Of a stretch of DNA of 64,000 nt, positions 49,736 to 61,771 are shown piece by piece. The stretch is taken from contig VWZP01005658.1 of assembly GCA_013396995.1 (NCBI GenBank), positions 2,790,453 through 2,854,452 on the forward strand. The letters run 5' to 3'. Origin of the DNA: Dicaeum eximium. Taxonomy: Eukaryota > Chordata > Aves > Passeriformes > Dicaeidae. The translations under genes and the position numbers were made by a program. Numbering within the stretch: position 1 is the stretch's first letter; each line of letters starts with the position of its first letter. The notes beneath the pieces are model-generated. The model was not told the DNA's origin. It saw nothing but the letters and a program-made list of their open reading frames with translations, and did not search any database.

Positions 49736-52700
49736 TCATTATTTTTAATTCCTTACATATCCCTTATCCAAAAAGGGCTTGGAATTGCTCACATATTCAC
49801 CTTGATATTAAAGCACTTAGGTATTTCCATGCATACAGAAACTCAAACCCATAATATGATGCTGACTTTTCAAACATTAATAGTTGTCAGTTAACCATGG
49901 ATGTCTCTTTTGTATTTTGAAAGGGAGTTTTTTCTGCATAAAGAATTGGGAAAAAGGAAAGAATTGAAGAAGAAGTTTGACTAGTAAAAATGAGGGGAAA
50001 TGATCAAAATACATGCCTATGGAATATTGATGTTTAAGCAGTTTTATCCTCATTCCAGTGGAATTCATTCTACAATTCATTTGTTCCAGTACCATTAGTC
50101 ACACAGAATTTGTGTGGCTTTGATGTTAGGTACAGATGTAACCTGTGAAGTCATTTTCTAGTAAGATAGTTTTCTTTAATGTTTACTCATAAAAATGGCA
50201 AACTTCATCTTCATGTTAGTAATTTACTCACAAAAGGCTTATTAAGACTATCTATATATACAAAGACTCCAGTGTGCTTTGTTAAGTGGAGGATTTTTTA
50301 AAATTTTTTTTAATTTCAGGTAAAATCAGACATTTGATGTACTTTGGACTTGCGATCACGTGTATAAAGAAAAATAATTCTACTGTTATATCCTAATGAA
50401 TAATGAGTAGATATTAATGATAATTTTCAGTATCTGTTGCTGCTATTGTAGTACTTTTGTGGGAAGAAACCCAACAGTGAGTTAAACAATTCCTGGTGGT
50501 ACATCAGTATTAAACGGCCTTGCTGTCTGTATTGTGGCAAGCTGAGAAAGGGGTTAAAAATCTGAAACTGTTATGCAATGTTTCTCTTAGCTAATATCTC
50601 ACCTTTCTATCCATCTTTTAAAGGTGCAAGGCAAATGCCTGGTTGTATTTTCACCTTGTGTTGTTTGGGAGTGACATTTACAGCAATGAAGAGTACTCTA
50701 GCTTTAGGGCTAGGATTTGCTGGTTTTCACCTGAAATTACACATAGGATAAACCAGCCAACAACCTAAACTTTTATACCTGAAAGTATAAGAAAAATGTA
50801 TTTATTAAAAAAAAAAAAGAGACTGTGGCTACTTTAGGAGTGGCAATAATGATTTTTAGTTAAGAGAGGTATGCAGTGGATTATTTCATGTTCTTCTGGG
50901 GCAAAGACCTGTTCAAGTAGATTGTTCTTGATGTTTTGACAGAGGGAACAGAAGCCTTCCCCTTCCCATGATCAATGCATATATCAAGTACTAATATTAA
51001 AATGGAATACTTGAACTTCTGAAGAGCTCCCATCTTGTAAATGAAAAAGGTTTGCTCTCTCTCATTGGGTGTGTTGTACCAGTGGCAAAATTAATTAGCA
51101 TCCTTATGATCAACTGAATTTGAGCTTCACCCAGATGGGCTGACACATAAAGTAGCAGGAAATTACCTCAATTCGAGACTTTCCATGGTATAATTCCATC
51201 TGCTGTACATTATTTAGAGTTACAAATCTCAAATTCTTGACAGAATAATGTTTTCTGAACCAGGTTTTCTCTGCCAACTAATGCAATGTGTAATTCCACC
51301 TGTTTGGGGTCTATTCCTCAGGGTTTATCCTCTGCAGGTGGTAAAGGGATGCTGCAATACTGCAGATGTCCAAAAATCCATGCAGGTCCTTCTGAATTTA
51401 TGGTGTAGCAGGTGCTGATGGCAACTAATGACACCCAGCTATTTATATACGCAGCTATTATATTTTCTAATTCACTGATTTTAGTAGCAGAGTAAATTGA
51501 TCTTGCTGGCTGCCTGGAGATTTGAAATCTTGAAACTTGCTCACCTGTGTTACAATTCTGGACTTAATCAGCAGTGCTAGATATTAAAACAAAGGCTTTT
51601 AACCTACTGTACTAATCTTTTATCTTGATGGAATAATTCTGCTTCGAAATACTCAAATGATGTCTATGAAAAAGTTGATATAGCATTAGATTTTCTTCCC
51701 TTTCTTTCTGTTAGAAGTCTAAAAGCTACTATCATTATACATAGCATCCCCATATGGCATTAATTCCACATCTAAGGTATGAGAATATTATTTTTATATC
51801 CCTTCAAAAATCCTGTTTTATTCATTGAACTTTTATATTCATTGTTAAAATTATCTGCTCAGGTTGACTCTCTACATTTTTCTTTGATTTCATACTACAC
51901 ATGGATTTTCCTCAAATGTAATTATACTCATTTCTTCATACCTTTCTGACACACTATTCCTTTACTTAATCTTATTAGTGAAGTCCTAATTCTGCCTTTG
52001 ACAAAGGCACAGTCACCTGTGTTTTTATGTCAACGAGTGTTCTATGATCTTTCATCTGAGATTAGTGATTCCAGAAATAGAAAAATTATTTCAAAGTACT
52101 CGTGGAAGTGAATGAAACACACTGCAACATTTTAGTTGGGAAATATAGTTATGAAGTAAAATTAAGCAAGACAAGTATTTTTTATTTAAACCTAGTTCAA
52201 TCAAAACATTTCTAAAAATTCTAATGAATATCTGTAGCCTGTACTGGAAAGAAACAGGGAATATTGTTACCCACTAGATTAGAAAGCCAAGACAGAAAAT
52301 GCAAAGTTACCATGAGGAAACCTGGTTTTTACCTCTGCAAATTATAATAGTAGTTAGAGCCTTGTTTAGCATGAGGCTGAGTTAATGCAAAGTCTTTGTT
52401 ACCTTTGCTACTGTAAAAACACTAAATAAACAAGCATCCTTTAAAGAAATATAACAGATACTTTTGTGTAAATCAAAACGAATCAAACATTCATGACTGA
52501 ATGGTTTTTATGTGTACCTGCTGGTTTGTAAATGGAAAAGAACAAAGGAGAGCTTAAGTTGTTGGCACCTTTCTCTGCTTCCCTGCTTTCTAGCAATCAC
52601 CATTCATGTGTCTCATGGATCTTTAGCCATCTATTTCTAATCCTCTCTGATGAGAACAAATAGTATGTAACACTTTTTCACCTGTTATTTTCTTGAACAG

Positions 52701-55700
52701 ATGCTTTATCTGCAGTGCTTGCATAGAACTGATTTGTTTCAGAAAGTTATGCATTTTGTTGTAGTTTGAGTACTTTGTCCTTTGGGGATATGTGTGTTTG
52801 TACTAATAAGTAAATAGCTTGCAACAGAAATGATGTAGCATAGAATTATTTTGGTAAGTGTCACAGTATTAAAATGAATGAGGAATGGTCATATAGATGA
52901 GTAATGAAGAAGGAAAAGCATCTCTGAAAGTCTGTAGGGAGTATTTATAGACCATACAGAGTCACCAGGATAAAGTTAGTGGCTAATATTTGGCTGCTCT
53001 AAATTTTTGCATCATACTTTGAAACTTTCTTTTACATGCACAGAAATAATGTAAGCTGGTGTTTTCGAACAAGAGGCTGTGGTTTGCTTTCTGCATTTAT
53101 CCCAGTGTTATGAGTGGCTTTGTAGATCATTTAGCTCAGGTACTTCAAGACTGATTTAGGAGCTCATAGGGTTGAGTTTTTACGTAGAGCTGCTGCTAAC
53201 CAGCTCTGGGCTGTGGGTAGCACAAGAAGGAGCAGCAGAGCCTTGGGGCTGTGATCTGCATTTCTCCACTGTGTAGTGCTGGTGTGAGCATCTCCATCTT
53301 CCCTCCCATCCCTCTGGTTTCCCATCACTGGGGAAAGATGGACTGGCCAGCAAGTAGCAGTGTGCCATAAAAATTGGGAATCTCCTCTGCTACCTCTCTC
53401 GTGTCACAGCCAAGCAAATATGGAACAGGAAACGCTGAGGTTGCTTCTATGGTATGGAATTTGAAATTGAACTGGTTTTAAGTTCCCAAACAGAACATTT
53501 ACCTTTTGGTATGATTCTGTATTGGCTTTGTTTTCCTCAGGACATTAGGCTAATATTCACACCATGGTTTTAAAAAGAAAAAATTCCCTCCAAAAGAATC
53601 CATGAATCTCCATTGCATTTCTTATCTTCACCATGCCATCAGAGAAATTTGAAGTAGTGAGACTACCCAGGACCAGGTACTCCTAATTTCTCTTATCCAC
53701 ATGAATCAGAATTACTCAAACTCAATAATTGCTGGTAAATTCTTACACACACTTTCCCCCCTCACCCAAGTAAAATGAAAACTTTTGCTTTTGCCAATGT
53801 GTGTGTTCCACTATGCATATGCCACCACTGAGCCTTGACTGAACATGGATTTTCCTTTGGATTGGAGAGAGCATATTCCAAACTACTGTTGAGTGTGTCT
53901 GTCCTTTTCAATTGCATCACAATTATAATTCAGGATCTCTCATTTTTCTTCAGTATGTAAAAGAAAGGGATTCATCATAAAAACTAATGGGGAAGCACAA
54001 ATGATACCTGTCAGATACCTGCTTCTTGTGTGCCATCCAAAAAGGTACCACTGTAAGAAATTTAGGCTGGGATTCTGCATACAAAGCAGTCAGACTTTAT
54101 TGGGTAAGCTCTTCATTGGAAGTTGAACCACAGATTCTTTTGGACTGGTGGTAGATTCCTGGGCTAACTGAGTAGCAAAGGTCAGAACTGGGCTACAAGT
54201 GTTTGGAAAAATGCAGTTCATGTCAGTTTTTGTTTTCACGGTCTTCTTGATATCTTTAATATTATTGATCACTGATCTGTGAAAAACATTTCAGTTCCCC
54301 CTGGGACATGTTACAATGCAGACATAACCAGTGGGATCTACAAACTGTTTGAAGCATCTCTGCCAGAAATGTATGGGATGTTAAATGACATTAAGTCACA
54401 ATAGGATGCAAATTAGTTTTCTCCTCTCTAGTGGTTTACAAGGCTTTCATCATTTGCGAATTATGAAAATTAAATTTCACTCAGGGTCACATAAACTGCA
54501 TGTTAATCTATTAGCAACAAGCACAATGTCAAGGGCAATGTGCAGCTGAAACAACTTTTTGTTTTATCAGAAATCCATGCTTGGGAGTTATACATGATTT
54601 CAGTCAATTAGGACTTCTGAATGTAAGTCCCTTTCTTTGATGTCTGCTTAGGTAATATTTCTTTTTGTGTAATATCTGCTAAAGTACAAAAATGTTCTTG
54701 AATGCGCAACATACGTAGGTCTAACAGTCTAGTAAAATCAAGGCTCTTAGATTCTCAGGGTCCCAAACAGAAGGATTCATTTAATTGTAGAAGAAATGGT
54801 TCCTAGAGGAATGATTAAACATAATTATTTAAATTTTAAAAAAAAATAATTTAAAGTCTATTTTAAATATTTTTATTTGATCAAGTTTTCATATATAATG
54901 CATGTTACGTGCTATTTTCAGTGCACATTATCTGAGTTGCAATACAGATTTGTTGTTTTTTACTTAAAATCAGTAAAAAAATCAGTATTACATTGGAGTA
55001 TTCCAAACAAGTGTTTTGGGGGCTGCTGCTTGATTTTCTTTGTACTCTGCAAAGTCACTTAGTACTATGAAACCTGAGAAAACTCAGCAAGGATATATCT
55101 GGAGAAGAACTTGTCAGACACAAATTTATGGAGTCTTCATAATCAGACTCAAAGAAACCAGTATTTTATTAATGTGTTTAATTTATAATCTGTGGGTAAC
55201 TATGGGAGAACTATTTCATGTCTTATCTGATGGTCCTCTGTTTATACAATGAAGTATTTTTAAAACACTGGATGCTGACAAAAAGGATATGACAACTGGT
55301 GATGTTATTCTCTTGTGCTACATAATCTCTATCATGCTGACAAAATGTCATGTACCTCTCTAAATGTTGTATTTAGGCTTCTAGAACTTATGATCCTTCC
55401 TTTTTGATGTGCTTTGGTTTGTTGGGAGTTCTTTGCTTTGTTTTTTTGTTTGTTTGTATTGGTTCTTTTTTCATCCCCTCATAATTTGAGGAAAGCGTAC
55501 AGCGTGAGTGGATAAAAAATTACAATGGTTTCTCTGTTACCCCTGAAAGGTTTTTCTTCTACAGATTCCATCTTGGCTAAATTAGCTCCCACTTGATTAG
55601 GTTTGACACAGGAATTAGCACATAAAACCTTTTTGATATAGGTCACAGAATGCAGTTTTCAATGCAGAAAACTGCAACAGATCATGTGCATCCTCTGGCT

Positions 55701-56059
55701 AAAAATCTGTGATTCAAGCACTGCAAAATATGCACTGATGAAAATGTGCAAGTCCTTTCAGGTGGAGTCTAAGAAATACTCTTATCACCTAAAGCTTATT
55801 TTACTGTCAGGGCAGAATTAGTGACTGCATGAGGATGGAGGCTGGGAGTGAATCAATGCCTTCTTTGAATTTGTACTTTTTGAAGGATTTGGAGGAGTTA
55901 ATTTTAGGAGGTATTTCTCCAGACTAGACAGGTATATGTCTCTGAGAAGTCTCAGTGAAGGTGAAGCTTCACTGGCCACATGAGCAGTAAACACATGCAG
56001 AAATTGGAGATAATTGGGATGTGGCACTAAGCAGCCTTTCCTACTGAACTTCTAGATTT
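49736..56059. other. Unique AT-rich non-coding DNA
   Basis: Over 6 kb without any recognised gene or repeat. Between about 50100 and 53170 there is not even a 60-codon ATG-started frame. A run of 12 A lies at 50807-50818. A GC-richer patch spans about 53190-53410. A 10-bp perfect hairpin is at 55651-55676. Confidence 0.6.
55651..55676. repeat. Perfect 10-bp hairpin with 6-base loop
   Basis: TGCAGTTTTC (55651-55660) and GAAAACTGCA (55667-55676) are exact reverse complements around AATGCA. The stem is AT-rich in its centre and too short for a microRNA precursor. Confidence 0.85.
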
Positions 56060-56203
56060 CCATGCAGGCACAGCCCTTTATTGGCCATGTCTCAGGGCCC
56101 TGGGATGGGAGCTTGTGCTGCCCAAGACCCACAGTCTGCCCACTTCTCTTCTACAAGAAGCTGCTGCCCTCTGCCTCTGGGAAGCAGCAGCCCCTCTTCC
56201 CTT
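56060..56203 (+). other. GC-rich block ending in a poly-A run
   Basis: About 140 bases of higher G+C lie directly upstream of an A run, in an otherwise AT-rich context. GCTGCTGC (56160-56167) and GCAGCAGC (56184-56191) can pair. No open frame or family is recognised. The layout of a GC-rich body then A run on the same strand resembles the region at 5043-5292 and could be a retroposed transcript end. I see no target-site duplication. Confidence 0.3.
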
Positions 56204-56226
56204 AAAAAAAAAAAAAAAAAAAAAAA
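56204..56226 (+). repeat. Poly-A run, 23 bases
   Basis: An uninterrupted run of 23 A follows CTCTTCCCTT. It may be a retroposon tail or an expanded homopolymer. Confidence 0.9.
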
Positions 56227-59200
56227 GTAAATATTTCTTTTGTCCTTTGTGTCCTTTGTTAAGGAAAAAATCAGATCAGTAACTATAGAAACAGGCTGGT
56301 CTGACTACAAGTGGAAATAAAATATAGTAATATGAATCAATAAATCAGATACTGTAATTATGGATAACATATACTAGAAACTAACCTGAAATTTTAGTAT
56401 TCTGAAAGCTCATCTGGAAAATATCCTTTTTGTGTGGGGTGCTTCATCTCCATAATGAATATCAATTGTTTGACAGCATTTTGCCACTGTAATCATCAAC
56501 TGTTGATCAATAAAGAGCATTGAACAGGTTCTAAAAAGAGAGACACATCCCTGAATTGACTCAATAGCCTACTAAAAGATAACACAAAAAAAAAACCCCA
56601 GGAGAGGGAAAAAAATCAGTATCATTTCTTTCAACCAAGTCAATATGCTTCATAAAGCCATCAGGAAGGACAGCTCTGAATGCAGATGGTCTCACCTGAG
56701 CAGAGAAAGTATCTGTTTTTGTTGGTGCAGTTGCAGCAACACCAGAGGAGATTCTTTTCTGGCTGAAGTTACTTCAAGAGAAACTGCCTTTTCTCAATTT
56801 GGTGATGCTTTGGGAGGACTTGTTTTTTTCTGATCTCCACATAGCTTCATAGGAGATGAATATCTGATAAGTAAAAGTTTTTAAAATTAAATCTGGCCTG
56901 GGTCCAGATGTTGAGTGCTGAGTCTAGCAGTGGCACTTAACAAGGCACCATTTCAGAGCTATTTTCTGCCCCCAGTTCACAATCTGGCATGGTGACTGAA
57001 GTATTTAACACTGATGTCTGACTGTTTTCTTGTGGTATGGTAGACATTTATTTTAAGCTTTTTTGAATGATCTGTTGCTAATTATCTACACACAGAAAGT
57101 ACAGTCTGGGTCTAAAGAGGCAGATGACCATTTCAACAGGCTGTGTTCACAGGACACCCTGAAACTGGAGGAGGCAGCTATTAACTTATGCAACAGACAG
57201 CTTGAAAACTGCCACCAGATGAAAGATCAACAACAAAAGAGGTTGTACATCCCTGGAAAGGGTCGGTTTTTTGATCTGGTTTAGAGCCCACGGGGAGCAA
57301 AGGTTTCCAGATTCAGATGCTCCTCTGTAAAAGCAGAGTGAGGGCAGAGGGCTGCAGAACTGCCAGCAGTGTCTGTGAGCCCTGTGGTTAGATCTAGAAA
57401 GATAAAGGGAGAGCTAACAGATTCAGTTGTGAGAGGAGTTATAAATGGTCTATTCACCTTTCCTATGCCTGGTTTGCATATCTGGAAATAAAAATGTTTA
57501 TTTCAGTCTGGCCTGAGTTCAAGTAGGTTTCAATGTAATTGGCTAAGATGGGAAATACATCCTTGCACTTAGTCCTTATATTTGGCTCCAGGGATTGCCA
57601 GTAGCTGCCTTCACTGAGCTGTGCAGACTGCTCTGGGAATTTCTTTTGCGGGTGTATAGGTGGAGAAAATATTTTTCAGTGGTCAGTGTTGACAGAGCTG
57701 CCAATAATCGTGGCTGCTGGAGCTCAGGAGGGTGCCTTGTCATGATCATCAGGAGGGGAATTATGAAATCTTTGGAATTAGTTTAATTTTAAAAAATGTA
57801 AAGGTAAGGAGATCAGATGTTGAAGTTGTCTGTATATACTTGAAAAAATAAACTACCAAACTCCAGATTGTCTTCCTGAAACAGTGATTTAAACTCAAGT
57901 AAGCTGACACTGAACTGAGAGTAAAGGCAGAGTAGTAGTTGTGCATGTGTTTGGATCTATGCTTAATTTCCAGATGTACAACTGAGTTTTTTGCTTAGAC
58001 TTTTAGACTATTATTTGAAGATGCTTCTGATAGCCTGGGATGTTTTGCAGCTGTGCTTTGACGTTAGCTCCTTGGCATACATCCATGCCTTTGAAATCAG
58101 TTAAAAGACAACATAAATGAGTGGGATAGTCCTTAAACCATATTGTGCTGATAAAAACTCCCATAAAGCCACATGGAATTTTACCTTGGAAAGCAGAAAA
58201 TCCAGGTAGAAGTGAAATCAGGTGTAGATGGATTCAGGTTAACGTCACTGTAGGCTGCTCCTACCATTTCAGTGTGTGGAGCCAGGAGATTTCAGGATGC
58301 TGGATTAAAAGGGGTTCGTTAGCTGCAAGATCCAAATTTTACGAGTGGAAAATGGGACTAATATTAGATCTGGCAGCTAAACTAAATCATTTAGGTTCTA
58401 GGTTATCAGCTCCAGTGCTTTTATTAAGATTGATAACATGGGAGCACTGCACAAGGCTGTTCAGTGCAGGCTGGAGAAAGCCTGAACCCATTAGGGTGGC
58501 CATAAATAAGAGACCAGAGCTGTCTGTGGTCAATGGTTTGTACAGACAACTTCAATCAATAGTTCTTCAGTCCAGCACTGAGGCTGCTGGGCTGGCTGTG
58601 CTCATTAGCAGCACGTGATCATTTTACAGCAGGAGCTTGGGTGTGAGTAATGGCAAAGACAAACTGATCTTTTCTCCCAGTAAGAGATCCTGTAGATCAG
58701 TGTCTTTTCAGCTCTTTTGAAAAGCACAGAAGTGGGCTGGTGGAAGTTGCAATAGATGCAGTTACTGTGACTTGGTGGCTTGGGTTCCAGCAGCCCTTTC
58801 TGGTTCCTGGAACTCAGAGATATTTGTCTCAGATATTTGTCATTTGTCTAGGATTTGTTGTTTGGGGTCTTTTCCCCTCTGATTTGTGGAGGGGAAGAAT
58901 AGGGGGAGGTGGAATGGAGAAATATTTTAAAAGTGGCAGAAAATTTCAGTTGAATGTTTTTCAGCTGAACCTTTTTTTCATTCAAGGTGACAAGGTTTGT
59001 TTGTAGGTAGAGAGAATGATTGGAAAAATTTTGTTTTGACTGGACCAAAATAAATTCCCACTCTCCATTACTTTCCGCTTTGGACCTTTATCTAGAAAAA
59101 ATTCTGCATAAAATTATATGGGGCCTGACTACTGTCTCAGAATTTAATTCTAACTAATGCTGGCAAATTTGATAGATGTGACCAGATTTATGTGTTTATT

Positions 59201-61650
59201 GAGGCAAGCTTGACTGTAAATTCCTAGTGGCTAAAGAATAAAACCATCTGACACAGCAAACATCTGACATCTGGTACATTGTTAAAGCTACAAAATTGTT
59301 TCTATGGATCCAGCTTAGTAATGAATATAGTTTAATGAGCCATAGAATACTGCATTGTATAATATTAAAATGCATCTGTTTACATTTTATTTTACTGTGT
59401 TACATAATAATATTTCAATTTGCTCTGTTGGAGTACATAACTATTTTCAGGTTTTTGTGAAAGTAAATAAACAATTTAAGTAGAAAGGACAAGAAATTCC
59501 TTACTCTAGTAAAATCCATATGCAGTGTAAACAATGGAAAAATTTGCCTCAGCCAGAATTCTTCTACCGAAATGTTAACCAGGCATTTTTCTAGTGTGTG
59601 AAATATAACACAATACAAGTACAAGGCACGAGCTGTTCTAAGCCTTCTGTGTTCTGTGGGAAAAGTGATTTTAAACATGAAATATGGAAATTACTGCAGT
59701 CCTTTTTTTAAAAAAACAATTGTATCTTGTCAGTATTTCATTAGTGGAGTACTATTAGACAGCTTGTTCACATGGAAGCAAGAAAATGCTAAGTTTTAAA
59801 ATGTGCTAAAAACTCACCAGTGCCTCTTCAAATGTGACTACTGAGAAGCAGGTGTTGAAAAAGTCTAGAAATATTCCCTAAATAGATGGTGTAAGTCTGC
59901 TACTTTGATATGTATATATTTTGTTGTATGAATTGATAAAACCATTACCAGAGCTCCAAGTTTTGAGGTCTCAGTTTGGTTTGGTTGAATTGCAAAAAAC
60001 AACAAAATGAGAAACCTGAAGAAAGCAGCATAACTTGTGCCTGCTTATATGTGCTGTGAATGTGCATATTTGACATGGAGTTAAGTCCCCAAATAATGCC
60101 CAGAACACAGCACTAATACATCCCATAATTGGAAGCTGTAGTCAAATGTGCAAACATTATTCAACTGGATTTCACTCTAACTTTGTTTTGGTACTTTGAA
60201 TTATTTCTAGTTTCTACTAGGAGGCAAACATATGGTATAGGTGCATTTTTCAAGAACACTATGACTCTACTGATCCTAAGATGAGATGTAAATAATCTCT
60301 GAGACAGCTTTTATTATGATTTCAATTTTCACATCAATTTTAGAAAGAGATTTTATTTTTCTGTTGTCACATCTCCCCTTGGAATAGTCTTGCCTCTAGA
60401 AAATATTTTCAGTTAGAATTTACTGTTTGCTGACTGAAATATTTCACCTATAAAATCTATAATCTGATTGTGTTATTTTTCATGAGAACATAAAATCTTT
60501 ATAGGCTCAGATCTAAGTACAAAGTGGCTTGAAGTGTGTATCTAGGGGAAGGCACAGGAGCAGAACACATCTGTAGTAGTACTTTACTGTAATACTCACT
60601 CAGTAAACAATTTATTGCTGAGAGGTTTCCTGAGCCAAAGGTGACCTCTAAGTTTAGTATTGTTTTACAGTTTTTTTACTCATGAACATGTCAGTCTCTT
60701 CCTTTACCACCTCTGTCTGGAGCAAGGAGTTCCACAGCTTTTCCATGGGCTCTGAAGAGCCTTTTTTTGCAGTGTGTTTTAAAACTCCACCTTGCAAACA
60801 TAAAAAGATGCTTCCAGCCCAACTCTCTGGTCTGTAGTGCAGGCCTCCCATGATGTTTTTGCATCAAAACACCCTTGACTTACTTGTTTTAAGTGAATTT
60901 GAACAACTCCTTTCGTTAATCAAAGTTCGGGAATTCTACTTCACTGCGCTTTCAATGCAATATTTACAAGCAAGATTTGTGATCCTGAAATTAAGTCTCA
61001 TCTAAACCATTTTGTCTTTTTACTGCCTTGGTGTTCAATTACATGGAGATGTGATCCATTTGCTCTGAACGTGCCAGCTGCTGGGGAGCTCTGATGCTCC
61101 TGGGATTCCCTGCTGTGACAGTGAGGTCTCATTCCTACCCACTCACAGCTGAAGCATCTGGAGCACTAAGCAGTAAGTACAGCAGCCAATTCCTGCCACC
61201 CCTTGTTGTAAAACAAACAGAGAATACTCCCCACAGATTGGTTCTTTTTCATTCCACCAAGCTGAAGCAACACTGAGAACACACTCCACGGTGAGATTTG
61301 CAAATAGAGTCAATAAACATCAAATATTAACACGAGCAATCATGTGCTCCAGGCACAAACAGTCCTTATGTCCATGTTGGTTTTCAGGGAGATGATATCA
61401 ACTTCACAGTGCAGCTTTCTGTGCTTTCAGGGAGCTGCCATAAAGGGAAAGCAGCCGAACAGGGCCATTTTTAATGATGAGGCTCACAAAGGATATTACA
61501 GCACTTGAAGCAGGATTGCTCCATGTGCATGTTGAGAGCTCTGCTCTGGGAATTCCACTGCATGAAATTATTGCATAAATTATCTGAACTCATGAGAGTT
61601 GAGATGATATGAGTTTCTTTTAAGAGAAGCTGTGGCAAGGAGTGGCTTAC
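56227..61650. other. Unique AT-rich non-coding DNA
   Basis: No gene is supported. The 157-codon plus frame at 58145-58618 is the longest on that strand but has no motif, no preceding promoter-like context and no recognisable homolog. The frame at 57063-57284 (73 codons) ends in TAG and is followed by AATAAA at 57487-57492, an interesting but weak terminal-exon outline. A short duplication (AGATATTTGTC repeated) lies at 58818-58848. Confidence 0.5.
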
Positions 61651-61771
61651 ATGGGCATATGTTTATATTTATACGTATATATTTTATGTCTATATAAATG
61701 GTTTAACTGTTTATATGAATGTTTTAAATGTTTATATTTATATGTTTATTTATATTTATCTATGTATTTAT
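61651..61771. repeat. Degenerate T/A-rich array
   Basis: About 120 bases built from TGTTTATATTTAT, TTTATATG and CTATGTATTTATG words. TGTTTATATTTAT occurs at about 61661 and again at about 61730. It is a decayed tandem or simple repeat. The open frame through it (61642-61824) gives a Tyr/Leu/Val string and is not a gene. Confidence 0.8.

Noticed and set aside
58145..58618. 157-codon plus-strand open frame
   Set aside because: No motif, no homolog recognised and no splice or promoter context. A rough estimate gives one or more such frames by chance.
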